Assembly (NCBI GenBank): GCA_902362375.1
Contig: CABIVS010000013.1
Location: 85,067-149,066, forward strand
Length of the DNA stretch: 64,000 nucleotides
Direction of reading: 5' to 3'
DNA from: Bacteroidaceae bacterium
GTDB taxonomy: Bacteria > Bacteroidota > Bacteroidia > Bacteroidales > Bacteroidaceae
Shown here: positions 8,724 to 16,183 of the stretch, in pieces
Layout: every line of letters begins with the position of its first letter
Numbering within the stretch: the first letter of the stretch is position 1
The notes under the pieces: model-generated
The model's database searches: none
What the model saw: only the letters and a program-made list of their open reading frames with translations
What the model was told of the DNA's origin: nothing
Program-made: the position numbers and the translations under genes

Positions 8724-9167
8724 TCATCTCAACCTATCCGCAGCCTTTACCATCACCTCATCCCGTCCGATAGCACGGATAGCCAGTATATTCAGGATGA
8801 TAGAAACAAGCGGCAAACACAATGCCCAGCCTATACGGAACATATTCTCATCATTCTTCAATGCAAAATAAAAAGCAAGGGCAGCAACGTAATAACCTAC
8901 CAATAATAAGCTATTGAAAATTGTCATGCGAATCTGCAACATACGGTTCTTGTACAAAAAGATAGTAGCCACAGCTACGATGGTGCTAACCATCAGAATT
9001 CCGAATAAGCCCCATGTAGACTGAATAGCACCGTTTACTTCCAATCCTAATGCCTTAAAAGGATGTTCTCCCATTGCATCAATGAAGTAGCCCATCGGCA
9101 AACACATGGCTGTAATCAGCAATCCTGCAACAATCAATAAATAAACAGTTTGAATTCGTTGAATCAT
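8724..9167 (-). CDS. DUF4293 family integral membrane protein
   Basis: A 147-residue protein with four hydrophobic segments (TVYLLIVAGLLITAMCL; TWGLFGILMVSTIVAVATIFLY; MTIFNSLLLVGYYVAALAFYFAL; IGWALCLPLVSIILNILAI). It begins MIQRIQTVYLL, the usual opening of the Bacteroidetes DUF4293 family, which has no known function. A frame opening at 9212 adds 15 residues without family support. It is the last gene of a minus-strand run with rpoZ and bamD; that neighbourhood is common in Bacteroidales. A role near the envelope is an inference from topology only. Confidence 0.82.
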   Translation of the reverse strand: MIQRIQTVYLLIVAGLLITAMCLPMGYFIDAMGEHPFKALGLEVNGAIQSTWGLFGILMVSTIVAVATIFLYKNRMLQIRMTIFNSLLLVGYYVAALAFYFALKNDENMFRIGWALCLPLVSIILNILAIRAIGRDEVMVKAADRLR

Positions 9168-9275
9168 AAGTATTCTAAATAGTAGTTGAGTTAAACAATA
9201 ATAGCCAAGCAATAAGGAGTAGGGATAATCATCCCACTTACTACTTGACTATCAAATTCTTCGTCAGAAAATAAA

Positions 9276-9611
9276 TTACTGAAGTTTTTCTTTCTCCTTA
9301 GCCGGATTTCTATAATATATTTTCCCTTCGATGTATTCTTGCGTAGCAATCAAGTCCGGTTTCGGCAATTTCTCATAATAACGAGAAATTTCGATTTGCT
9401 CTCTATTTTCAAACACTTCTTCCAAATTGTCATTGTAAGAAGCAAACTCTGCCAGTTTCTTAGAAAGATCGTTTTTGATTTCTACACTGATCTGATTAGC
9501 ACGCTTACCAATAATGGCAACTGTTTCATAAACATTACCTGTATCAGCACAGAGTTCCATCATGTCACGGGTTACTGTTGTAGCAGGAGCATTCGTTTTT
9601 TTGTAGTCCAT
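9276..9611 (-). CDS. rpoZ: RNA polymerase omega subunit (Rpb6/RpoZ family)
   Basis: A 111-residue protein of the omega/Rpb6 family, which helps assemble RNA polymerase by binding the beta-prime C-terminus. The family core is visible as GNVYETVAIIGKRANQISVEIKNDLSKKLAEF (about residues 25-57), where omega proteins carry the Y/F-E-x-V-x-x-x-x-x-R-A-x-Q/N pattern. The C-terminal tail NREQIEISRYYEKLPKPDLIATQEYIEGKIYYRNP is characteristic of the Bacteroidetes form. It sits between bamD (14 bp upstream) and the DUF4293 gene, so the three are likely co-transcribed. Confidence 0.82.
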   Translation of the reverse strand: MDYKKTNAPATTVTRDMMELCADTGNVYETVAIIGKRANQISVEIKNDLSKKLAEFASYNDNLEEVFENREQIEISRYYEKLPKPDLIATQEYIEGKIYYRNPAKEKEKLQ

Positions 9612-9625
9612 AAATCTATTTAAAT

Positions 9626-10429
9626 TTAGTCTTTAATTACTTTTTGTGATTCATTGAATATCTTCTCGGCTTCTTTCAAATATTTACTTTCAGGAAATTC
9701 ATTCTTAAAAGCGTAATATTCATCAATCGTTTCGCGGTAACGATCCATCTTCTTGTCCTCAACGCTATAGATAGCCATTTCGTGTCTTGCACGCAGAACC
9801 AAAATGGAAAGTTCTTCACGATAATCAGTATAAGGATAATCCTTCAATGCATTTTGAGCTGTGATTACACAAGACTCATAGTTATTGCCCAAATAATTAC
9901 CCAGATTATAATATAGCCTTGCTGAATAAAGCTCTTTCAAAACCAGTTTATCCTGTAAAGCAAAAATCATATCCTGTGCTTCCTGCTTCTTTGTGCTGTT
10001 CGGGAAATACTCCATGAACATCTGCAGCTGCTGGATAGCCTGATAAGTGCTTGACTGATCCAAACGTGGTTCCGGAGTATCCAGGAATAAAGCCTTACCT
10101 GCATGGAAACGTGCCAGTTCGGTAAAAGTACCACGAGGATATGTATTGAAATAGGTGATAAATGTCTGGGCAGCTGTCTGATAATCTTTCTGATTATAAT
10201 AGCTCATTCCCAACATATACAAAGATTCTTCCGCTTTATCAGTTCCTTTCAGAATGGTTATTAACTCATTCAACAACGTGGCTGAACGATTATACTGTCC
10301 CTTCGCAAAATAGTTTTTGGCGGCTTCGTACTTGTATTCGTAATCGGTGCTTTTCAGCAATTTATTATACTCTCCACATGATGTAAGAGTAGCCGCCGCA
10401 AGCAAAGTTATAATGATATTTTTCTTCAT
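9626..10429 (-). CDS. bamD: Outer membrane protein assembly factor BamD
   Basis: A 267-residue lipoprotein with signal MKKNIIITLLAAATLTSC; cysteine 18 is the predicted lipidation site (LTSC lipobox). Tetratricopeptide-like helices follow, including KYEAAKNYFAKGQYNRSATLLNELI, AEESLYMLGMSYYNQKDYQTAAQTFITYFNTYPRG and the later YYNLGNYLGNNYESCVITAQNALKDYPYTDYREEL. This matches the YfiO/BamD family, which works with BamA to insert beta-barrel proteins into the outer membrane. It is the first gene of a bamD-rpoZ-DUF4293 operon and has its own promoter at 10449-10479. Confidence 0.9.
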   Translation of the reverse strand: MKKNIIITLLAAATLTSCGEYNKLLKSTDYEYKYEAAKNYFAKGQYNRSATLLNELITILKGTDKAEESLYMLGMSYYNQKDYQTAAQTFITYFNTYPRGTFTELARFHAGKALFLDTPEPRLDQSSTYQAIQQLQMFMEYFPNSTKKQEAQDMIFALQDKLVLKELYSARLYYNLGNYLGNNYESCVITAQNALKDYPYTDYREELSILVLRARHEMAIYSVEDKKMDRYRETIDEYYAFKNEFPESKYLKEAEKIFNESQKVIKD

Positions 10430-10448
10430 CCTATTTTAAAATAATGCG

Positions 10449-10479
10449 CAAAGTTACTTATTCGCTGGGAATTTAGCAA
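10449..10479 (-). promoter_or_regulatory. Promoter of the bamD-rpoZ operon
   Basis: On the minus strand TTG (10479-10477) is followed after 20 nt by TAACTTTG (10456-10449), matching the Bacteroides -33/-7 arrangement. The predicted start lies near 10442, a leader of about 12 nt. Confidence 0.6.
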
Positions 10480-10590
10480 TTAATCTGTGTTTTTTAATAC
10501 ATAAAAGGCGTTAAACATCGACAAAAGGAGAGAAAATGACGTCGAATTGCAAACGACAAACTATAAACAGCAGATTATAAACGACTCGCA

Positions 10591-10669
10591 ATAGTGACGG
10601 TATGTGTTCGGGATAGTGACGGTATCGTTAGCATATACCGTCGCTATCTTCACCGGATAGCGTCACTAT
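10591..10669. repeat. 22-bp-periodic tetrad of ATAGTGACGGTAT units (array 2)
   Basis: Four 13-bp units start at 10591, 10613, 10635 and 10657 with 9-bp spacers. Units 1 and 2 are identical (ATAGTGACGGTAT). Units 3 (ATACCGTCGCTAT) and 4 (ATAGCGTCACTAT) are near reverse complements of them. Unit 1 can therefore pair with 4 and unit 2 with 3, giving two 13-bp stems separated by a symmetric 9 x 9 internal loop. The array sits in the 330-bp gap between the ACT gene and bamD, just past a terminator hairpin. Confidence 0.85.
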
Positions 10670-10687
10670 ATTTATAGTAAAAACGGT

Positions 10688-10736
10688 AAGCAGTTGCGTT
10701 GTCCTTGAGTTGGATAACACAACTGTTTACCGTTCA
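10688..10736 (-). terminator. Terminator of the paaK-ACT operon
   Basis: An inverted repeat of about 20 bp (GGTAAGCAGTTGCGTTGTCC against GGATAACACAACTGTTTACC, three non-Watson-Crick positions) with a 7-nt loop. On the minus strand it is followed by TTTTT. It lies 24 bp beyond the ACT gene stop codon. The rest of the 10430-10759 gap holds array 2 and the bamD promoter. Confidence 0.75.
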
Positions 10737-10759
10737 TTATTTATTGCTCACTGTTATAT

Positions 10760-11188
10760 TTACAGTTTATACAAGTCACTTGCAGCCAATAGATCGACTT
10801 TCTTATCTTTCAGTACCTCGATACATTTATCAAGGTTGCTGGGGCGGATCACTACATTTGCAATATGGTTATTGGCAAACGAATACATATATTCAATAAA
10901 TACGCCCTCTTCTGATAAATATCCCAGCACTTTTGCCAATGCACCCGGCACATTGGGACAGCTTATACCTACTACATCAGTCACATTCACTGCAAAATGA
11001 TTATCTTTTAAAGCTTTGTATGCTCTATCCGGATCGGATACAATTCCACGCAAAATACCAAAATCAGCATTTTCGGCAATGCACAAGGCAGAAAGGTTGA
11101 TATTTTCTTTCGCCAGCACTTCAGTCACTTCCGTCAAACGGCCTGACTTATTTTCCAAAAAAATAGAAAGTTGTTTTGCTACCATCAT
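10760..11188 (-). CDS. Tandem ACT-domain protein
   Basis: A 142-residue protein made of two ACT domains. The first (residues 5-70) begins QLSIFLENKSGRLTEVTEVLAKENINLSAL, and the second (about 72-140) begins VVGISCPNVPGALAKVLGYLSEEGVFIEYMYSF. ACT domains bind amino acids, and the NxxGRL/NVPGAL loops are the usual ligand-contact sites. In Bacteroidetes such proteins are commonly encoded beside phenylacetate-CoA ligase, as here, which suggests sensing or regulation in aromatic or branched-chain amino-acid and aryl-acid metabolism. Two adjacent ATG codons are possible starts. The operon mate upstream is separated by a 134-bp repeat-filled gap. Confidence 0.85.
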   Translation of the reverse strand: MMVAKQLSIFLENKSGRLTEVTEVLAKENINLSALCIAENADFGILRGIVSDPDRAYKALKDNHFAVNVTDVVGISCPNVPGALAKVLGYLSEEGVFIEYMYSFANNHIANVVIRPSNLDKCIEVLKDKKVDLLAASDLYKL

Positions 11189-11322
11189 TGTTAAGTATTA
11201 AGTATTAAGTTTTAAGTATTGGCATCAAGTATCAAGTTTTAAGTTTTAAGTATTAGCTATGCAGACATATGCCAATGGCTGCGATAATACTTGATACTTA
11301 ATACTTGTTTCCCAATACTTAT
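11189..11322. repeat. 7-bp-periodic AT-rich repeat (TTAAGTA type)
   Basis: The gap between two co-directional genes is built from imperfect 7-bp units such as TTAAGTA, TTAAGTT and TCAAGTA (11190-11255), followed by inverted units (AATACTTGATACTTAATACTTG, 11287-11308 region) that could fold back on the first set. Non-repeat sequence lies only in the middle. The period of 7 matches other gaps at 52741 and 59624, which use different unit sequences. Confidence 0.7.
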
Positions 11323-12621
11323 TTACATTTTTCTGTTATCAATTACACGTTTCGCTTTACCTACGCTGCGTTCAATGCTGCGAGGCTCTACCAGTTTCAC
11401 GTTGACTCCCAGTCCGAGTACGCTTTGCAAACGTCCTCCCAGTTTCTTCTTCAAAGCCAGCATTTTGTTGATCTCATCCGAATAGAATTCCGGACGTACT
11501 TCAACCTGGAGTTCCATTGTATCGGTATTGTTTTCACGACCCACTATCAACAAATAATGCGGTTCAAACTCTTCCATTTCAAGAATGACTGATTCAATCT
11601 GCGTCGGGAATACATTCACACCGCGGATAATCAACATATCATCACTACGTCCCAAAATACGATCCATACGTACCAATGTACGGCCACAGGAGCATTTATC
11701 ATGATGCAAAGCCGTCAAATCACGCGTACGGTAACGAAGCAACGGCATACCCTCTTTGGTTAAATGAGTGAATACCAGTTCGCCCGTTTGACCGGATTCC
11801 ACCGGTTGCAATGTATTCGGGTCGATGATTTCCGGGAAGTAATGGTCTTCATTCAAGTGAGTCCCGTGCTGACATTCGCACTCGTACCCGACACCCGGTC
11901 CGGCAATCTCACTCAATCCATAAATATCGTATGCTTTGATTCCCAACTTTTCTTCTATCTCATGACGCATATTTTCCGTCCAGGGTTCTGCACCGAAAGC
12001 ACCGACTTTCAGTTTGAATTCTTCACGTGGTAAACCGGAATCTTTGATAGCATCTGCCAGATAAAGCGCATAGGAAGGAGTACAACAAAGCACTGTCGAT
12101 CCGAAATCGTGCATCAAGGTTATCTGTTTTTCCGTGTTGCCACTGGACATCGGAATAACAGAAGCACCGATATTTTCGGCTCCTGCATGTGCTCCCAATC
12201 CTCCCGTAAACAGTCCGTATCCATAAGATACCTGAAAAATATCAGAACGTCCCGCTCCATAAGCGGTAAAAGCACGCGATATACATTCCGCCCATGAAGC
12301 CAAGTCCTTACGGGTATATCCGACAACCGTAGGTTTTCCGGTTGTTCCGGAAGAAGCATGAATACGTACAATCTGGCTCATCGGCACGGCACAAAGTCCG
12401 AACGGATAATTATCTCTTAAATCATGTTTCGTGGTAAACGGCAGTTTTACAATATCATCAATCGTATTGATGTCATCGGGAGTAATCCCCATTTCCTGCA
12501 TCTTCTTTCGATAGAAAGGTGTATTGTGATAGACGTAATCTACAATTTTCTTGAGTCGTATGCTTTGAATCTTGCGAAGACTTTCGCGGTCCATACACTC
12601 AATGCTCTCATTCCAAATCAT
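11323..12621 (-). CDS. paaK: Phenylacetate-CoA ligase family protein
   Basis: A 432-residue adenylate-forming enzyme of the PaaK family. The phosphate-binding loop is HASSGTTGKPTVVGYT (about residues 89-104). The family motifs AYDIYGLSEIAGPGVGYEC and ELVFTHLTKEGMPLLRYRTRDL are present, followed by the C-terminal domain with ILGRSDDMLIIRGVNVFPTQIE. It activates phenylacetate or a related aryl acid with ATP and attaches it to coenzyme A. In anaerobic gut Bacteroides this enzyme class usually works with indolepyruvate ferredoxin oxidoreductase in reversible aryl-acid metabolism. That partner is not in this window, so the exact substrate is inferred. Confidence 0.9.
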   Translation of the reverse strand: MIWNESIECMDRESLRKIQSIRLKKIVDYVYHNTPFYRKKMQEMGITPDDINTIDDIVKLPFTTKHDLRDNYPFGLCAVPMSQIVRIHASSGTTGKPTVVGYTRKDLASWAECISRAFTAYGAGRSDIFQVSYGYGLFTGGLGAHAGAENIGASVIPMSSGNTEKQITLMHDFGSTVLCCTPSYALYLADAIKDSGLPREEFKLKVGAFGAEPWTENMRHEIEEKLGIKAYDIYGLSEIAGPGVGYECECQHGTHLNEDHYFPEIIDPNTLQPVESGQTGELVFTHLTKEGMPLLRYRTRDLTALHHDKCSCGRTLVRMDRILGRSDDMLIIRGVNVFPTQIESVILEMEEFEPHYLLIVGRENNTDTMELQVEVRPEFYSDEINKMLALKKKLGGRLQSVLGLGVNVKLVEPRSIERSVGKAKRVIDNRKM

Positions 12622-12756
12622 GTGTTTCCGGTATTACTAGTTGTATGAATCTGTTTTTTGATATTAATATGTTGCAAAGTAAAGGATTTATTTGGAAAAA
12701 TGATTTGTTATCTCGATTATTTTACCGAATATTGCTCCACTTTTTAGGATTTAACT

Positions 12757-14787
12757 ATGAATTATGAACTAACATCAGCTTACAAACCTACCGGAGATCA
12801 GCCGGAAGCTATAGCACAACTTACTGAAGGGGTACTTCAGGGAGTTCCCGCACAGACTTTATTGGGAGTGACCGGGTCAGGAAAAACATTTACCATTGCC
12901 AATGTGATCGCCAATATCAATAAACCCACCTTGATTTTGAGCCATAACAAAACACTGGCTGCCCAGCTCTACAGTGAGTTTAAAGGATTTTTCCCCAATA
13001 ATGCGGTAGAATATTACGTTTCTTACTATGATTATTACCAGCCGGAAGCTTATCTGCCGAGCAGTGATACATATATAGAGAAGGACCTCGCCATCAATGA
13101 CGAAATCGACAAGCTCCGACTCGCTACCACTTCCGCCCTGCTCTCCGGGCGAAAAGACGTGGTAGTGGTTTCTTCGGTATCTTGTATCTACGGTATGGGA
13201 AATCCTTCGGACTTCTACAAAAATGTCATCGAAATAGAACGGGGACGGATGATGGACCGCAATGTGTTTCTACGTCGTTTGGTAGACAGCTTGTATGTCC
13301 GCAATGATATTGACTTGAACCGTGGAAATTTCCGGGTCAAGGGCGACACGGTGGATATTTATCTGGCTTATACCGACAACCTGCTCCGTATCACCTTCTG
13401 GGGAGATGAGATTGACGGTATCGAAGAGGTAGACCCCATCACAGGAGTCACTATCGCGCCATTTGACGCCTATAAGATTTATCCGGCCAACCTGTTCATG
13501 ACTACCAAAGAGGCTACTCTCCGCGCTATTCATGAAATAGAGGATGATTTGACCAAACAAGTAGCTTTCTTCGAATCTATCGGCAAAGAATACGAGGCCA
13601 AGCGATTGTATGAGCGAGTAACTTACGATATGGAGATGATCCGGGAATTGGGACATTGTTCCGGAATTGAGAATTACTCCCGTTATTTCGACGGCCGTGC
13701 TGCCGGTACCCGCCCCTATTGTTTGCTCGATTTCTTTCCGGATGATTTCCTGATCGTTATCGACGAAAGCCACGTGAGCGTACCCCAAATCCGTGCAATG
13801 TATGGGGGAGACCGTGCGCGAAAAATCAATCTTGTGGAATATGGTTTCCGATTGCCTGCCGCTATGGACAACCGCCCGTTGAAATTTGAAGAGTTTCAGG
13901 AGATGGCAAAACAAGTAATCTACGTCAGTGCTACACCGGCGGATTATGAATTGATTCAGTCGGAAGGTATCGTCGTGGAACAGGTGATTCGTCCTACCGG
14001 TCTGCTTGATCCTATCATCGAAGTGCGTCCGAGCCTCAATCAGATTGACGATTTAATGGAAGAAATCCAGCTCCGTATTGAAAAGGAAGAACGTGTACTC
14101 GTCACTACACTAACCAAACGAATGGCAGAAGAACTGGCAGAATATCTTCTTAATAATAATGTGAGATGTACCTATATCCATAGCGATGTCGACACACTGG
14201 AACGTGTGAAGATTATGGATGATCTCCGGCAAGGAGTTTATGACGTACTTATCGGAGTGAACCTGCTTCGTGAGGGTCTCGACCTTCCGGAAGTGTCTCT
14301 CGTCGCTATTCTCGATGCAGACAAAGAAGGGTTCCTCCGCTCCCACCGTTCGTTGACACAAACTGCGGGACGTGCCGCGCGTAATGTGAACGGTAAGGTA
14401 ATCATGTATGCTGATAAGATGACGGATAGCATGAAACTGACGATTGATGAAACGAACCGTCGCCGCGAAAAGCAGTTGGCATATAATGAGGCAAACGGAA
14501 TTACCCCGCAACAGATTAAAAAGGCCAGAAACTTGTCTGTATTCGGCAATGCAAAAGAGGCAGATGAACTGTTGAAAGAAAGACATGCTTATATAGAACC
14601 TTCTACTCCGAATATCGCCGCAGATCCGGTAGTGCAGTATATGAGTAAAGCGCAAATGAAAAAGAGTATCGAGCGTACCCGCAAACTGATGCAGGAAGCA
14701 GCCAAGAAACTCGAATTTATCGAAGCCGCACAATATCGTGACGAATTATTGAAACTGGAGGACTTGATGAAAGAGAAATGGGGATAA
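12757..14787 (+). CDS. uvrB: UvrABC excinuclease subunit B
   Basis: A 676-residue helicase-like protein of normal UvrB length. Visible motifs are Walker A GVTGSGKT (residues 38-45), the beta-hairpin region YYVSYYDYYQPEAYLP, the DESH box (about 339-342), YVSATP, LREGLDLPEVSLVAILDADKEGFLRS, the Q-TAGRAARN motif VI and a C-terminal UVR domain (about 635-670) for contact with UvrA or UvrC. It verifies damage handed over by UvrA and positions UvrC for incision. Here uvrA and uvrB are about 7 kb apart and not co-transcribed. The start at 12757 fits the family opening (MNYELTSAYKPTGDQPEAI). Confidence 0.96.
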   Translation: MNYELTSAYKPTGDQPEAIAQLTEGVLQGVPAQTLLGVTGSGKTFTIANVIANINKPTLILSHNKTLAAQLYSEFKGFFPNNAVEYYVSYYDYYQPEAYLPSSDTYIEKDLAINDEIDKLRLATTSALLSGRKDVVVVSSVSCIYGMGNPSDFYKNVIEIERGRMMDRNVFLRRLVDSLYVRNDIDLNRGNFRVKGDTVDIYLAYTDNLLRITFWGDEIDGIEEVDPITGVTIAPFDAYKIYPANLFMTTKEATLRAIHEIEDDLTKQVAFFESIGKEYEAKRLYERVTYDMEMIRELGHCSGIENYSRYFDGRAAGTRPYCLLDFFPDDFLIVIDESHVSVPQIRAMYGGDRARKINLVEYGFRLPAAMDNRPLKFEEFQEMAKQVIYVSATPADYELIQSEGIVVEQVIRPTGLLDPIIEVRPSLNQIDDLMEEIQLRIEKEERVLVTTLTKRMAEELAEYLLNNNVRCTYIHSDVDTLERVKIMDDLRQGVYDVLIGVNLLREGLDLPEVSLVAILDADKEGFLRSHRSLTQTAGRAARNVNGKVIMYADKMTDSMKLTIDETNRRREKQLAYNEANGITPQQIKKARNLSVFGNAKEADELLKERHAYIEPSTPNIAADPVVQYMSKAQMKKSIERTRKLMQEAAKKLEFIEAAQYRDELLKLEDLMKEKWG

Positions 14788-14819
14788 AATTCCCCCATTG
14801 TTCACCTATCATAGCCTGA

Positions 14820-14846
14820 TTGTTAAGGGTTGAAACTCTTAACAAA
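14820..14846 (+). terminator. Hairpin after uvrB
   Basis: TTGTTAAGGGTT and ACTCTTAACAA fold into a stem of about 11 bp with a 3-nt loop, 33 bp after the uvrB stop. There is no downstream T-run, so this may be a weak or factor-dependent terminator. Other than this hairpin and the small RNA copy, little is recognisable in 14788-15060. Confidence 0.45.
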
Positions 14847-14908
14847 CCTGTAACTTCGTATTTAGTCTATTAATTAGTGTTATAAAAACACCTGTTAAGG
14901 GCTGATAA

Positions 14909-15007
14909 TTTGCAAAGTTACCGGAATCCCGTATCTTTGCACTGTGTTTTTCATAGTATTAGATTTAAGGTTAACAAAGGTTGGAGCAAGGCGTTGCTCC
15001 TTTTTTT
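14909..15007 (+). ncRNA. Probable small RNA gene, copy 1
   Basis: A complete transcription unit with no reading frame. TTTGC (14909-14913) and TATCTTTG (14932-14939), 18 nt apart, form a promoter. The predicted start is near 14945. A 7-bp GC-rich hairpin with a GGCG loop (14983-15000) followed by seven T residues is an intrinsic terminator. The product would be about 60-65 nt. Positions 14929-15016 are identical over 88 bp to 16038-16125. Upstream of 14929 the copies differ except for the -33 box. It could belong to the paralogous small RNA families reported in B. thetaiotaomicron, but I cannot confirm that. Confidence 0.72.
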
Positions 15008-15062
15008 ATGTCTATACGCCTCAGCTGGAAAGATATAACGGAAACTCTCTAAAGAATAAATA

Positions 15063-15135
15063 AGGAGGATTGCAGATATAGACTGATCGTTCATTACGAC
15101 TGAATCTATTCCTGCAATCCTCCCCATTTTTTATA
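15063..15135 (+). terminator. Long hairpin with T-run between small RNA copy 1 and the GDSL gene
   Basis: GGAGGATTGCAG (15063-15074) pairs with CTGCAATCCTCC (15112-15123), and a further ATAGA/TCTAT pairing lies inside. CC-ATTTTTT follows on the plus strand. It lies about 45 bp before the GDSL gene's stop codon on the facing strand, so it separates convergent transcripts. The large inner region could alternatively be part of a structured RNA. Confidence 0.6.
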
Positions 15136-15167
15136 GTTGGATTACTCCTACTTCAAGTGATGATAAA

Positions 15168-15872
15168 TCAAAGCGCCTTCTCTATGGCATTTTTAATCAA
15201 CGGTTCCATAATATCATATCCCTCGCTCGTCGGATGAACTCCATCTTTAGTATATTGAGGATTCAAGGCCTGGTTTTCGTCAACCACCATTGCTTTGTAA
15301 TAATTAACAAACGGAATTTTATTTGCTTTTGCATAAGCCTCTATCCGGTCATTTAAAGATTTAATTTTCTGCGGAGCATCTTTTATTTCCATTCTCCACT
15401 TAAATGCTGCAGCAGGCAATACGGAAGTCAAAATTACTTTTATTTTATTCGCTTTCGCCAGTTCCGCCATAGAAACGATGTTTCCGAATGTATAATCTTC
15501 ATTATAAGCTTGTGTATTTTCAGCGACATCATTTGTTCCGGCATTAATCACCACTAAAGCAGGAGAAAGATTAATCACATCTTCCCGAAAACGTAACAAG
15601 AATTGATAGGAAGTCTGCCCACTGATTCCACGGCCAATGTAACCATTTGATTTGAAAAAATCCGGATGAGTCCTTACCCATCCTTCCGTAATGGAATTTC
15701 CCATAAAAATAACCCGTTTGTCTTTCTTTGTCGCTTGTGGAAGTGCAGCATTTTCTTTTGAATAACGACGTAGATTAGCAAAATCATTTTTCTGTGCATA
15801 GCTTTCTCCTATCGAGAAACTCAAGCAAACAACAGCCAATAATATCCATTGGCCCCATCTTCTTTTATCCAT
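15168..15872 (-). CDS. SGNH/GDSL-type esterase or lipase
   Basis: A 234-residue exported hydrolase. The signal peptide runs MDKRRWGQWILLAVVCLSFSIGESYA. The SGNH blocks are visible: GNSITEGW (catalytic Ser in block I), GRGISGQTSYQFL (block II Gly), INAGTNDVAEN (block III Asn) and DGVHPTSEGYDIM (block V Asp and His). Such enzymes deacylate sugars or lipids; acetyl removal from glycans is a common role in Bacteroides. No other glycan-degrading gene is adjacent. The gene runs opposite to its neighbours and is bracketed by two identical small RNA copies, so it may have moved in as a unit. A -7 box (TATCTTTG, 15915-15908) precedes it. Confidence 0.88.
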   Translation of the reverse strand: MDKRRWGQWILLAVVCLSFSIGESYAQKNDFANLRRYSKENAALPQATKKDKRVIFMGNSITEGWVRTHPDFFKSNGYIGRGISGQTSYQFLLRFREDVINLSPALVVINAGTNDVAENTQAYNEDYTFGNIVSMAELAKANKIKVILTSVLPAAAFKWRMEIKDAPQKIKSLNDRIEAYAKANKIPFVNYYKAMVVDENQALNPQYTKDGVHPTSEGYDIMEPLIKNAIEKAL

Positions 15873-15907
15873 GTTTATATTAAGTATTAGTAATATAATA
15901 TTTTATG

Positions 15908-15915
15908 CAAAGATA
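15908..15915 (-). promoter_or_regulatory. Promoter -7 element of the GDSL hydrolase
   Basis: TATCTTTG on the minus strand predicts a start near 15901 and a leader of about 29 nt. A 10-bp inverted repeat (AAAAAACTCC, about 15917-15926, with GGAGTTTTTT, about 15969-15978) overlaps the upstream side. Apart from this and small RNA copy 2, the 15873-16183 gap shows nothing else. Confidence 0.5.
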
Positions 15916-16017
15916 AAAAAAACTCCATATATAGGCATCCAAAACAACAAATAACCGTTAAGTCGAAGGAGTTTTTTCTTAATCTATGTTATATAACATG
16001 CGTTTTTTCTTGGATTA

Positions 16018-16116
16018 TTTGCTAATTCCATAGCAGTCCGTATCTTTGCACTGTGTTTTTCATAGTATTAGATTTAAGGTTAACAAAGGTTGGAGCAAGG
16101 CGTTGCTCCTTTTTTT
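16018..16116 (+). ncRNA. Probable small RNA gene, copy 2
   Basis: Promoter boxes TTTGC (16018-16022) and TATCTTTG (16041-16048) have the same 18-nt spacing as copy 1, although the spacer sequence differs. The predicted start is near 16054. The terminator hairpin is 16092-16109 with T-run 16110-16116. The 88 bp from 16038 to 16125 match copy 1 perfectly, 1,109 bp away. Because the terminator is complete, this is more likely an independent RNA than a leader of the sanA-like gene that starts 68 bp later. Confidence 0.72.
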
Positions 16117-16183
16117 ATGTCTATATGCTTGATTTCCTAAAAAAGAATGGTATTTTTGTAAAGTCACAATTATTATCCGAAAC

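Noticed and set aside
13270..13914. 214-codon open frame on the minus strand
   Set aside because: Antisense to conserved uvrB sequence, with no recognisable protein features.
14929..16125. 88-bp repeats as ends of an insertion sequence or transposon
   Set aside because: They are direct, not inverted. They contain promoter and terminator signals, no transposase lies between them, and no target-site duplication was seen.
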